Assembly (NCBI GenBank): GCA_945883615.1
Contig: CAMCYB010000002.1
Coordinates: forward strand, 1 to 64,000
Direction: 5' to 3'
Length of the DNA: 64,000 nt
Source of the DNA: Bordetella parapertussis
Lineage (GTDB): Bacteria > Pseudomonadota > Gammaproteobacteria > Burkholderiales > Burkholderiaceae_B
The notes under the pieces are model-generated. The model did no database searches. It saw only the letters and a list, made by a program, of their open reading frames with translations, and was not told where the DNA came from. The position numbers and the translations under genes are program-made. Below, in pieces: positions 37,160 through 45,755 of the stretch; the first letter of the stretch is position 1, and the number at the start of each line of letters is the position of its first letter.

Positions 37160-38206
37160 ATGACTTCTAAACCCACTTCTCTGACATACCGCGACGCGGG
37201 CGTTGATATTGACGCTGGCGAGGCCCTTGTTGACCGCATTAAACCTTTGGCTGCCCGAACCATGCGTGACGGCGTTTTAGCCGGAATCGGGGGGTTTGGT
37301 GCATTATTTGAGGTGCCTAAGACATACCGTGAACCCGTTTTGGTTTCAGGTACTGATGGGGTGGGTACTAAATTAAAACTCGCATTCAATTGGCAGCGCC
37401 ACGACACCGTTGGCATTGATTTAGTCGCCATGAGTGTGAACGATATTTTGGTGCAAGGTGCTGAACCTTTGTTCTTTTTAGATTATTTTGCCTGTGGCAA
37501 GCTTTCTGTTGATGTCGCCGCACAAGTTGTTGGGGGCATTGCTCGGGGTTGTGAGTTGGCCGGTTGCGCCTTAATTGGCGGTGAAACTGCCGAAATGCCT
37601 GGCATGTACCCAGATGGTGAGTACGACTTGGCTGGCTTTGCAGTCGGTGCGGCAGAAAAATCAGCCTTAATTGATGGTAAATCGATCGTGCCGGGCGACG
37701 TGGTATTGGGTTTAGGGTCAAGCGGTGCGCACTCAAATGGTTATTCATTGTTACGCAAAGTGCTTGAACGTACACAAGCCAAACCCACACAAGACTTTTA
37801 TGGTCAACCTTTGGGTGATGTGGTGATGGCACCTACTCGTATTTATGTGAAGTCGGTTTTGGCAGTGCTAGCCCAGTTCAAACAAGACATTAAAGGCTTA
37901 GCTCACATTACCGGCGGGGGCTTGCTTGACAATGTGCCCCGCATTTTGTCACCCGGCTTGCAAGCTGAACTCGCGCGCGATGCCTGGACACTACCCCCCT
38001 TATTTGCTTGGCTACAAAAAGAAGGGGCTGTGGCCGACAATGAAATGCACCGCGTATTTAACTGCGGTATCGGTATGGTCGTCGTAGTGCCTGCTACGGC
38101 AGCACAAGCCATTGCCAGCGCTTTTACAGAACAAGGTGAAACAGTTTATAGCCTTGGTCACATTAAAGCGTGTGCGAGTGATGCGGCGCAAACCGTCGTG
38201 GTTTAA
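37160..38206 (+). CDS. purM: Phosphoribosylformylglycinamidine cyclo-ligase
   Basis: A 348-residue AIR synthetase from the ATG at 37160 ([18 protein letters not shown]). Signatures are [67 protein letters not shown] and [14 protein letters not shown], covering the ATP and FGAM sites. It closes the imidazole ring in purine synthesis. No PurR operator is evident. The stop overlaps the convergent miaA stop inside TTAATTAA. Confidence 0.97.
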   Translation: MTSKPTSLTYRDAGVDIDAGEALVDRIKPLAARTMRDGVLAGIGGFGALFEVPKTYREPVLVSGTDGVGTKLKLAFNWQRHDTVGIDLVAMSVNDILVQGAEPLFFLDYFACGKLSVDVAAQVVGGIARGCELAGCALIGGETAEMPGMYPDGEYDLAGFAVGAAEKSALIDGKSIVPGDVVLGLGSSGAHSNGYSLLRKVLERTQAKPTQDFYGQPLGDVVMAPTRIYVKSVLAVLAQFKQDIKGLAHITGGGLLDNVPRILSPGLQAELARDAWTLPPLFAWLQKEGAVADNEMHRVFNCGIGMVVVVPATAAQAIASAFTEQGETVYSLGHIKACASDAAQTVVV

Positions 38207-39162
38207 TTAAAATGCGGCGCTAAAGTATCAATGACTTGAGCTGTTGCGTGTGGGTCTAAACAATCAATGACTGTGCGCTCAGGCATGCTACGTAACCATG
38301 TCAATTGACGTTTAGCCAGCTGGCGCGTGGCGGCTATGGCTTGTTCGCGCGCCTCAGGAAGTGTTAACTCATGTTTTAAATGTGCCCAAATTTGCCGATA
38401 CCCTACGCAGCGTATTGAGGGCATATCTGGGTTTAAGTCACCGCGTTCAAATAGCGCACGCACTTCATCAACCAACCCCTCATCAAGCATGGCGTCAAAA
38501 CGTTTTTCTATTCGCTGGTGAAGCGCTAGACGATCAGAGGGTTCTAGGCTAATTAATCGCGTTGAAAAGGCATCACAAGAGGGTGTTAAGGGCTTGGCCA
38601 GCCAGGCTGAAAGGGGTTCACCACTGACGCGCCACACTTCAAGCGCACGTTGAATGCGTTGACTGTCGTGGGGTGCTAACCGTGCAGCGGTGAGGGCATC
38701 AATTTGACCGAGTTGTTGATGCATGGCTGGCCAACCTTTGACAAGCGCTTCTGTTTCAAGCTGTTTACGTATCGCATCATCTGCGTGAGGTAAATCGTGC
38801 AGACCACGCTGCAACACGTTGACATACATCATGGTGCCACCCACCAATACGGGTATGTGCCCCCGACCGATGACTTCTTGAACAATTTGTTGTGCGTCTG
38901 TTTTAAATCTAGCGACTGAATAGCTTTCGCTGGGGTCTATTACATCGAGCAAATGATGAGAAATGTGTTGTCGTTCCTGAACGCTGGGTTTGGCTGTGCC
39001 AATATTCATTTGACGGTAAATTGTGGCTGAATCAACATTAATGATTTCGATGGGCCAGCGTTTTGCTAATGCAGCAGAAACGGCGCTTTTACCTGAAGCC
39101 GTTGGGCCGACAATGCACCACACGGTTGTGATGGGTGTCGGTTGATCAGAAGCGGTAACCAT
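38203..39162 (-). CDS. miaA: tRNA dimethylallyltransferase
   Basis: A 319-residue MiaA that attaches a dimethylallyl group to A37 of UNN-reading tRNAs. It has the P-loop [17 protein letters not shown] (~residue 17), [18 protein letters not shown] (the DSxxxYR motif), [15 protein letters not shown] and [14 protein letters not shown] near the C-terminus. It follows mutL by 3 bp in the tsaE-amiC-mutL-miaA string, also conserved in E. coli (there with hfq next). Confidence 0.96.
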   Translation of the reverse strand: MVTASDQPTPITTVWCIVGPTASGKSAVSAALAKRWPIEIINVDSATIYRQMNIGTAKPSVQERQHISHHLLDVIDPSESYSVARFKTDAQQIVQEVIGRGHIPVLVGGTMMYVNVLQRGLHDLPHADDAIRKQLETEALVKGWPAMHQQLGQIDALTAARLAPHDSQRIQRALEVWRVSGEPLSAWLAKPLTPSCDAFSTRLISLEPSDRLALHQRIEKRFDAMLDEGLVDEVRALFERGDLNPDMPSIRCVGYRQIWAHLKHELTLPEAREQAIAATRQLAKRQLTWLRSMPERTVIDCLDPHATAQVIDTLAPHFN

Positions 39163-39165
39163 CGA

Positions 39166-40974
39166 TCACTGGCCTCGAAGAAACAGTTTGTCGAGGTCTT
39201 TCATTTTCCATTGAATCCAGGTTGGTCGGCCATGGTTACATTGATCAGCGCGTTCTGTTTTTTCCATCTGACGCAGTAACGCGTTCATTTCTTCTAGTGT
39301 TAATTGCCGGTTGGCGCGAACCGCACCGTGACAAGCCATTGTGGCCAACAACGTATTGCGTTGTTCGGTGAGCAGTGCTGACACCCCCACGTCTGCAAGG
39401 TCTTTCAAAACCCCGCGCGCAAGCGCTTCTAAGTCACCTTTGGCAAGCAGTGCCGGTACCGATCTTATTGTAATAGATTGAGGGCCAGCAGCTGATAGCT
39501 CAAACCCAATTTTCTTTAAGCTTGTTTGATGCTCTTGTGTCAGTGCGACCTCAGTCTCGCTAGCTGGCATGATGACGGGTACGAGCAATGTTTGAGTGGG
39601 TATTGCTTGATCTTCTAAGATTATTTTTAATTGTTCATACACCACGCGTTCGTGGGCTGCATGCATATCAATTAACGCTAAACCTTGGTGAGTTTGAGAC
39701 AAAATGTACACACCATGAATTTGAGCAACGGCACGACCTAAAGGCCAATCTGATTGTGTGGTGTTGACGTCGTTAATTAATGGGGCGTGGGCGGGTATCC
39801 ACGCGTTGGGTGGTGAGTCATAGTGAGTTGGGGGTGTGTGGCTTGTCATATTCAAGCCACTTGACCTCGGTTCGCTTAATGTGAGTCGCGATTGAAAGGG
39901 TAAAGATGTATGGGCCAATTCGGTTTGAGTAAATGGGGAAGGGGTTAACGCTTGATCTTGTGACGGTGTCGCTTCGCCAAATGCCACCGAGCCGCGTGCA
40001 ATGACCTGCGACACGGTACGTTGAACAAATTGATGTACGGCACCACTGTCGCGAAATCTAACCTCGTGTTTAGCCGGGTGCACATTCACATCGACTAGGT
40101 TTGGTTCAATCTCTAAAAAAAGCACAAAGGCAGGCTGTCGATCACCATGCAAAACATCAGCGTATGCGCTACGTAACGCATGCGAAATGGTTCGGTCGCG
40201 AACATGCCGACCATTGACAAATAAAAACTGCCGATCAGCTCGAGGCCTAGAGGCAGTTGGGCGCGAAACCATACCCGTCAAGCGTAGCAAGCCAGTATGG
40301 TCTTCAATATATAACCCGTCTTGAACAAACGATTCACCTAAGATTTGATTGATTCGTTGTAACAATGAACCGGGTAACCAGCTTTTGATCGCTCGCTCGC
40401 CATTAAAAACTCTAAAACCAATATCTGGAAAAGCTAAGGCTAATCGTTCTACTGTTCCGACACAATGTCCGAGTTCAGTGGCTTCAGCCCTTAAAAATTT
40501 TCGTCGAGCCGGCACCTCGTCAAATAAATCTCTGACTTCTACCCATGTGCCGATAGACCCTGAGGCGGCCTCAGGTTTTTCCATATGACGCGAGAATGCC
40601 CAAGCATGCGGGGCATGGGTTGTACGTGATGTGAGGGTGAGTTTTGAAACCGCAGCAATAGAGGCTAATGCTTCACCTCGAAAACCCATTGACACCACTG
40701 ATTCAAGTTCGGGTAGGGAGGAAATTTTGCTGGTGGCGTGGCGAGTTAGGGCCAGCGCGAGCTCGTCAGGGGGTATGCCACTGCCGTCATCAATCACTGC
40801 AATGCGACGAATTCCGCCCGCCTCAAGGCGTATTTCAATCGTTTGTGCACCCGCATCAATCGCGTTTTCAACCAGCTCTTTTAAAACTGAAGCGGGCCGT
40901 TCAATGACTTCGCCTGCTGCAATTTGACTAATGAGCAAGTCAGGTAAAGCGCAAATTGATTTTCTATCGGGCAT
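39166..40974 (-). CDS. mutL: DNA mismatch repair protein MutL
   Basis: About 602 residues from the ATG at 40974. The GHKL ATPase motifs are present: [20 protein letters not shown] with [12 protein letters not shown] (motif I), [12 protein letters not shown] (motif II) and [12 protein letters not shown] plus MGFRGEAL (motif III). The N-terminal transducer domain continues to ~330, followed by a variable linker (~340-410) and the C-terminal dimerisation domain. The C-terminal region contains [12 protein letters not shown] but not the DQHAxxER endonuclease motif in full (here [14 protein letters not shown]), as in enteric MutL, which nicks through MutH. Confidence 0.96.
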   Translation of the reverse strand: MPDRKSICALPDLLISQIAAGEVIERPASVLKELVENAIDAGAQTIEIRLEAGGIRRIAVIDDGSGIPPDELALALTRHATSKISSLPELESVVSMGFRGEALASIAAVSKLTLTSRTTHAPHAWAFSRHMEKPEAASGSIGTWVEVRDLFDEVPARRKFLRAEATELGHCVGTVERLALAFPDIGFRVFNGERAIKSWLPGSLLQRINQILGESFVQDGLYIEDHTGLLRLTGMVSRPTASRPRADRQFLFVNGRHVRDRTISHALRSAYADVLHGDRQPAFVLFLEIEPNLVDVNVHPAKHEVRFRDSGAVHQFVQRTVSQVIARGSVAFGEATPSQDQALTPSPFTQTELAHTSLPFQSRLTLSEPRSSGLNMTSHTPPTHYDSPPNAWIPAHAPLINDVNTTQSDWPLGRAVAQIHGVYILSQTHQGLALIDMHAAHERVVYEQLKIILEDQAIPTQTLLVPVIMPASETEVALTQEHQTSLKKIGFELSAAGPQSITIRSVPALLAKGDLEALARGVLKDLADVGVSALLTEQRNTLLATMACHGAVRANRQLTLEEMNALLRQMEKTERADQCNHGRPTWIQWKMKDLDKLFLRGQ

Positions 40975-41051
40975 GGCAAGGTCAACCGTCAACGTTTAGG
41001 CTTTTTAGGCCTGAATCGTGACATTGTAAGAGCCCGACGACTAAGATGGGT

Positions 41052-42413
41052 TTAGTCAACCATTGCTAAATGGGGGTTCTGCTTAAAAAACTTAGAGATA
41101 CCGCGCAGTAGGGCCGTTGAAATTTGCTCTTGGTAATCACGACTGCGTAACAAGCGTTCTTCAGCAGGGTTACTGATAAATGCGGTTTCAATTAAAACTG
41201 AAGGCATGTCTGGTGACCTTAAAACGGCAAAACCGGCGTACTCAACTTGAGGTTTATGCAAACGATAAACCCCTTCAAGCTCGTTTAGTAATGCGTCAGC
41301 GACATGGGTCGAATCTTTAATCTGTGCTGTGGTTGACAAGTCGAGTAAAAGCTTGGCGACATGGTTATTTTGGTCAACAATGTTAACGCCGCCAATTAAG
41401 TCGGCTGCATTTTCCTTTTTGGCTAGCCAGCGCGCCGCAGTGCTTGAGGCACCTCGTTCAGACAGCACATAAGCCGAGCTACCGCCAGCCGTAGGGCGTA
41501 TAAAGGCATCAGCATGTATAGAAATAAATAAAACAGCTTTAACGCGTCGTGCCTTTTCTACTCGTACATGTAAGGGCACAAAAAAGTCAGCATCGCGGGT
41601 GAGATACGCTCGCATACCAGGTGTGCCGTCAATCTTTTCTTTTAAACGTTTTGCAATTTGTAAAACCACATCTTTTTCGCGGGTGCCCCCTTTGCCGATT
41701 GCGCCAGGGTCTTCGCCACCGTGACCTGCGTCAATGGCAATAGTTAAAACGCGACTTTTACCGGTGCGACTGGGTCTGGAAATTGATGCGGTTGATGTTT
41801 CAGGTGCGAGCGATGGGGGTATGACAGGTTGCTCTTTTGAGGCTGTTGGGGGCAGTGAGCGATTTAATTCGCTCAATACCTTGGCCAGCGGGTCATCACC
41901 TGAAAGTTTAGGTTGGTCTTTAAGAAAAGCCAGAAGGGGGTCTTGTGCAACAAGCGGGTACAAATCAAGCACTAACCTATATTGATAATCACCAATTGGT
42001 TTGAGTGTAAAAACCTGTGGTGCGATGGCTTGTTTGAGGTCCATCACAATACGCACGACGCCAGGACGATTTTGGCCGACACGCAAAGACTGAATGTAAG
42101 GGTCTTCAGGTTTGATGTCGCTGACCAACTTACCGAGCGCCGGGCTCATATCAATACCTGTGATGTCAACCACAATACGGTGTGGGTTTTCAAGGGTAAA
42201 GTGTTCTGCTTTTAATTCGCTATCGAGTTCAAGGGTCACGCGGGTGTATTCGCTAGCAGGCCAAGTGCGAACCGCAAGCACTGTGGCGGCCATTGCCATT
42301 TTGGGAAATACGGGTAGGCATAAAAGTGTGCCAGCCGCTGTCAAAACGCGACGACGTGAGAACATTTTTGAATGTTCTAGATCTTGTGTTGTCGGTTTAA
42401 GTGATTTACGCAT
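41052..42413 (-). CDS. amiC: N-acetylmuramoyl-L-alanine amidase, Tat-exported (AmiC-type)
   Basis: A 453-residue cell-separation amidase. The N-terminus has a twin-arginine signal (SRRRVLTAAGTLLCLP, ending near AMAAT) preceded by ~18 polar residues. Next are an AMIN domain (~residues 45-150) and the zinc amidase_3 domain (~220-445) with IDAGHGGEDPGAIG (zinc His), KDVVLQIAKRLKE, FISIHADAF (zinc His) and LIETAFISNPAEE (catalytic Glu). AMIN directs it to the division septum. The ATG at 42413 is chosen because AGAGGGG lies six bases upstream; it overlaps tsaE by 37 bp. The ATG at 42365 is an alternative without such a site. Confidence 0.93.
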   Translation of the reverse strand: MRKSLKPTTQDLEHSKMFSRRRVLTAAGTLLCLPVFPKMAMAATVLAVRTWPASEYTRVTLELDSELKAEHFTLENPHRIVVDITGIDMSPALGKLVSDIKPEDPYIQSLRVGQNRPGVVRIVMDLKQAIAPQVFTLKPIGDYQYRLVLDLYPLVAQDPLLAFLKDQPKLSGDDPLAKVLSELNRSLPPTASKEQPVIPPSLAPETSTASISRPSRTGKSRVLTIAIDAGHGGEDPGAIGKGGTREKDVVLQIAKRLKEKIDGTPGMRAYLTRDADFFVPLHVRVEKARRVKAVLFISIHADAFIRPTAGGSSAYVLSERGASSTAARWLAKKENAADLIGGVNIVDQNNHVAKLLLDLSTTAQIKDSTHVADALLNELEGVYRLHKPQVEYAGFAVLRSPDMPSVLIETAFISNPAEERLLRSRDYQEQISTALLRGISKFFKQNPHLAMVD

Positions 42414-42883
42414 GCTACCCCTCTTTGTGTAAACGCATCAATCTTTACAATGCGCCCTTCACCCTCGTAAAACATATTAATAAGCAAGTCTGGTTGAGGC
42501 AGTAAACCTTCAGCTTTTTCAGGCCATTCAATCAAAACAACAGCGTTGTGATGGAATAAATCTCTGAAGCCCGCCTCTTCCCATTCTTGTGGATTTTTAA
42601 ATCTATAAAAATCAAGATGATAGAAGTATAAGCTAGAAACTTTATAAGTTTCAAGTAGGGCGTAACTTGGGCTTTTAATTCTGCCTTGAACACCACACGA
42701 CCGCAGTAAAGCGCGCACTAATGATGTTTTACCGGCCCCAAGCTCACCTTGAAGGTAAATGACTCCTCCAGAGCACTCAATTAAGAGGGCTTCCCCGAGC
42801 ATTTGACCCAGCAAATCTGTGTCATCAGGGGTGGCAAGTGCAAGCGATTGGGTGACTAAAGGGGGTGGAAGTGTCAGAGTCAT
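42377..42883 (-). CDS. tsaE: tRNA threonylcarbamoyladenosine biosynthesis ATPase TsaE
   Basis: A 168-residue P-loop protein with Walker A YLQGELGAGKTSLVRALL (~residues 44-61), then GRIKSPSYALLETY and YHLDFYRF, and IEWPEKAEGLLP. These are the signatures of TsaE, which with TsaB and TsaD makes t6A37 on ANN-reading tRNAs. Its 3' end lies inside the amiC 5' region (37-bp overlap), consistent with translational coupling. Upstream is the AEC permease remnant rather than queG, which stands here in many relatives. Confidence 0.93.
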   Translation of the reverse strand: MTLTLPPPLVTQSLALATPDDTDLLGQMLGEALLIECSGGVIYLQGELGAGKTSLVRALLRSCGVQGRIKSPSYALLETYKVSSLYFYHLDFYRFKNPQEWEEAGFRDLFHHNAVVLIEWPEKAEGLLPQPDLLINMFYEGEGRIVKIDAFTQRGVACVNHLNRQHKI

Positions 42884-42895
42884 AGCAAGGCTTTA

Positions 42896-43157
42896 AGCTA
42901 AATAAATAGATATTGTGGGATAAAGGCAGGCAAAGGACGACTTAAAAAAATAGTTTTTTTGAGTGTGACCAAGACATCCAGAAGGGAATGGTGACGGCGC
43001 AAGCTTGGTTTGGGCCGATAGAGTTACCCCAACGGCGATAAAAATCAGTTTTTCTAGGGCAGAAAAAAAACTGACGATCGAACCCAAACCGATGAAACAG
43101 CAACCAGCCGATTAAAATCAGTAAAAAGTCAGGTAAAACCAGTAGGGCAACATTCAT
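42896..43157 (-). pseudogene. Decayed AEC (auxin efflux carrier) family permease, N-terminal remnant
   Basis: The 349-bp gap between tsaE and xerD contains a remnant on the minus strand. From the ATG at 43157 it reads MNVALLVLPDFLLILIGW and continues LLFHRFGFDRQFF, the usual first helix of an AEC permease. The frame is then lost at a run of eight A/T (43063-43070); in the next frame it resumes with SALEKLIF, matching the family's EKLVYY segment, and soon ends in unrelated sequence with a stop near 42896. More than 80% of the ~300-residue gene is missing. AEC permease genes next to xerD are common in Burkholderiales, which supports decay in place. Confidence 0.65.
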
Positions 43158-43232
43158 ATGTTTGCGTTCTTTAGCGCACAATTAGACTTAAATGCTTACA
43201 TTGTGGCGCAATTTTTAAAATAAGGCCTTGTC

Positions 43233-44159
43233 GTGTCAATAAACCAGACGACCCCAGATCTTAAAGTTATTCCCCCGTCATTAGATGCATTTATTGAGTC
43301 GTTGTGGCTTGAAGACGGTTTGGCACAAAATACACTCGAGGCATATCGGCGCGATATTCAGGCCTTCGTTGATTGGTTACGTGTTGACCAGGGTTCACTC
43401 AATCTTGATCGGGTGACGGGGGTTGAAATTAACGGCTGGCTCGCTGACCAAATGAAATTGACGCGTGCCAGTACAGCAAACCGACGCTTGGCTTCGTTGC
43501 GACGTTATTACTTGTGGGCGCGACGTCAGGGCCGTGTTGAGGTTGATCCTTGCTTACGTATTTCTGCAGCTAAACAAGCGGTGCGTATGCCCAAAACATT
43601 AACTGAAGTACAAGTTGAAGCGCTTTTAAATGCACCGAATTGTCAAACAGTGTTGGGTTTGCGTGATCGTGCCATGTTTGAAGTGCTGTATGCGACGGGG
43701 TTACGTGTTTCAGAGTTAGTCGGTTTGGCCGTGCATCACATATCGCTAACAGATGCGGTGGTGCGGGTTGTGAATGGTAAAGGCGGTAAAGACCGGCTTA
43801 TACCGATGGGGGCTGAGGCGGCGCACTGGGTTTCAACGTACCTCAACGACTCCCGTTCAGGCTTATTGGGTCAGCAAACCAGCCCAACCTTATTTGTGAC
43901 AGCCCGTGCGGCAGCGATGACGCGCCAGTCATTTTGGTTGATCGTAAAAAAATATGCGCTCATAGCGGGTATTCATGCCCCACTTTCGCCGCATGTTTTG
44001 AGGCATGCCTTTGCGACCCATCTAATTAATCATGGTGCTGATTTACGTGTTGTTCAGTTACTACTGGGTCATGCTGATATCTCGACCACGCAAATTTATA
44101 CCCATGTTGCGCGTGAACGTCTTAAATCATTGCATGCCCAACATCACCCACGTGGTTGA
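43233..44159 (+). CDS. xerD: Site-specific tyrosine recombinase XerD
   Basis: A 308-residue recombinase with the SAM-like N-terminal core-binding domain (LDAFIESLWLEDGLAQNTLEA) and catalytic domain. Catalytic residues are Arg in ATGLRVSELVGL, Lys in GKGGKDRLIP, HVLRHAFATHLINHGADLRV (His and Arg), GHADIS (His) and the nucleophile Tyr in TQIYTHV. The C-terminus closely follows E. coli XerD, so XerD rather than XerC. It resolves chromosome dimers at dif with XerC and FtsK. The start is GTG at 43233. tRNA-Arg follows 31 bp downstream. Confidence 0.95.
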   Translation: MSINQTTPDLKVIPPSLDAFIESLWLEDGLAQNTLEAYRRDIQAFVDWLRVDQGSLNLDRVTGVEINGWLADQMKLTRASTANRRLASLRRYYLWARRQGRVEVDPCLRISAAKQAVRMPKTLTEVQVEALLNAPNCQTVLGLRDRAMFEVLYATGLRVSELVGLAVHHISLTDAVVRVVNGKGGKDRLIPMGAEAAHWVSTYLNDSRSGLLGQQTSPTLFVTARAAAMTRQSFWLIVKKYALIAGIHAPLSPHVLRHAFATHLINHGADLRVVQLLLGHADISTTQIYTHVARERLKSLHAQHHPRG

Positions 44160-44190
44160 CGCGCTAAAATAGTAAGATCTTGTTTTTTTT

Positions 44191-44266
44191 GCCGCCGTAA
44201 CTCAGTGGATAGAGTACCTTCCTCCTAAGAAGGGCGTCACACGTTCGATTCGTGTCGGCGGCGCCA
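44191..44266 (+). tRNA. tRNA-Arg (anticodon CCT)
   Basis: A 76-nt cloverleaf: acceptor GCCGCCG pairs with CGGCGGC; D stem ACTC/GAGT; anticodon stem CCTTC/GAAGG around the loop CTCCTAA with anticodon CCT (reads AGG); T stem ACACG/CGTGT with loop TTCGATT; discriminator G and encoded CCA (44264-44266). tRNA-Arg(CCT) is a frequent integration site for islands, but the 3' side leads straight into a core-like MFS gene with no integrase or repeated tRNA end seen. Confidence 0.97.
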
Positions 44267-44322
44267 AATAGGTCATTTGCTTTCCTAAGCAGATATACAA
44301 TTAAAAAAATTACAGGCAGGTT

Positions 44323-45540
44323 ATGTCGACCCCAACAGAACAAGAAAATATGAATCGCACGATCATCGTCGGCACATTAATTGTGCTGATGGCAATGGGT
44401 ACGCGTGCAACATTCGGGTTGTTTATGCAACCTATGGGTTTGCATCATGGTTGGTCTCGTGAAGTGTTTTCCATGGCATTTGCAATTCAGAACCTCGTTT
44501 GGGGTTTTGCTGCCATTGGTGCAGGCATGATGGCTGACCGATTGGGTTCAGGTCGAACCATAGCATTGAGTGCCATGCTCTATGCCCTCGGTTTAGTCGG
44601 CACCCGTCTGGCCACCGATACGTTTTCACTTTATATGTCAGCGGGTGTGTTGGTGGGTTTAGGTCAAGCGGGTACGACTTTTGCGGTGATCTTGCCCGTT
44701 GTTGCGCGCGTGGTGCCACCCGCCTCAAGAAGTACGGCTATGGGTATTGCGAGTGCGGGGGGGTCCTTAGGGCAGTTTTTAGTGGTGCCTACGGGGCAGT
44801 TGCTGATTGATACGTTTCAGTGGTTAGGTGCGTATTGGTTTCTATCGGTCTTTTTGGCGATGGCCATTCCCATGGCTTGGTACATGCGCGGTCGACCCGA
44901 TCAAGCAGCGGGGGCGGGGCCACAATTATCAATGAAACAAGCTATCGGGCAAGCTATTCATCACCCGACCTTTCATTTTCTATTTCTCAGTTATTTTGTC
45001 TGTGGTTTTCACACAGCTTTTATTACATTGCACTTACCCGCTTTTGTAACAGACGGTGGTTTAAATGCCAGCACTGGCGCAATTGCGATTGGCTTAATTG
45101 GGCTGTTTAATGTTTTTGGCTCATATGGTGCTGGCCGCTTAGGTGGCACTTATAGTAAGAAAAACCTTTTAAGTGCCATTTATACGCTACGAGCAGTGGG
45201 CATGCTGTGGTTAATGGCTATGCCCCTCACGCCTTTTGTCATTTATGTTTTTGCCGCCTGGATGGGTGTATTCTGGTTGGGCACCGTTCCCTTAACTCAG
45301 GGCTTAATTGGTCAAATTTATGGGTATAGGTTTGCGGCAACACTGTCAGGTATTGTATTTTTAGGTCATCAATTGGGTAGTTTTACCGGGGTTTGGCTCG
45401 GTGGTAAGGTTCAGGCCGTAACGGGAAGTTACGACATGGTTTGGTGGTTAGGTATTGCTTTAGCGCTGATTGCAGGGGCATTATGCTGGCCCATCAAAGA
45501 ACAGCCTATTGCGCAGTCTTCGCTGGTACAACCTGCATAA
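44323..45540 (+). CDS. MFS transporter (oxalate/formate antiporter-like)
   Basis: A 405-residue major facilitator with 12 hydrophobic segments. The loop 2-3 motif is GMMADRLGSGRTIAL (~residue 66), and the second half repeats the fold with GRLGGTYSKKNLL (~residue 265). It resembles the oxalate/formate antiporter and monocarboxylate branch of MFS proteins. AGG lies six bases before the ATG. The substrate is unknown. A gene for a 59-residue membrane protein begins 25 bp downstream and may be co-transcribed. Confidence 0.88.
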   Translation: MSTPTEQENMNRTIIVGTLIVLMAMGTRATFGLFMQPMGLHHGWSREVFSMAFAIQNLVWGFAAIGAGMMADRLGSGRTIALSAMLYALGLVGTRLATDTFSLYMSAGVLVGLGQAGTTFAVILPVVARVVPPASRSTAMGIASAGGSLGQFLVVPTGQLLIDTFQWLGAYWFLSVFLAMAIPMAWYMRGRPDQAAGAGPQLSMKQAIGQAIHHPTFHFLFLSYFVCGFHTAFITLHLPAFVTDGGLNASTGAIAIGLIGLFNVFGSYGAGRLGGTYSKKNLLSAIYTLRAVGMLWLMAMPLTPFVIYVFAAWMGVFWLGTVPLTQGLIGQIYGYRFAATLSGIVFLGHQLGSFTGVWLGGKVQAVTGSYDMVWWLGIALALIAGALCWPIKEQPIAQSSLVQPA

Positions 45541-45565
45541 ATTTTTTACTTGAAGGGGGGTCGCT

Positions 45566-45745
45566 ATGATTGTTAAATCGGCTGTAGAGCAAACATCTCA
45601 ACAGCACCCTTTGCAGTTTTCTAAACGTACGCGGGTCATGGGTTGGGTTGCACTGGCCGCCGTGATGGCGCTTGGTTTTTTGGGTTACTTGATGCCCAGT
45701 GTGCGGGTAAATTGGCAGATTATTGCGTCAATGTGTGGTTTTTAG
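45566..45745 (+). CDS. Small single-helix membrane protein (59 residues)
   Basis: ATG at 45566, stop TAG at 45743-45745. The protein begins MIVKSAVEQTSQQH, then has a basic patch (SKRTR, residues 19-23) followed by one membrane helix (VMGWVALAAVMALGFLGYLM, 24-43) and the tail PSVRVNWQIIASMCGF. A strong ribosome binding site, AAGGGGGG, lies 5-12 bases upstream, supporting a real gene. The positive-inside pattern puts the N-terminus in the cytoplasm. It sits between the MFS gene and addB and could be a transporter partner; no family is recognised. Confidence 0.6.
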   Translation: MIVKSAVEQTSQQHPLQFSKRTRVMGWVALAAVMALGFLGYLMPSVRVNWQIIASMCGF

Positions 45746-45755
45746 TGGCTCAAAG

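Noticed and set aside
44191-44320. tRNA-Arg next to a tyrosine recombinase gene as a possible genomic island junction
   Set aside because: The recombinase is the housekeeping XerD upstream of the tRNA, and the other side has an ordinary MFS gene. No integrase or duplicated tRNA 3' end was found.
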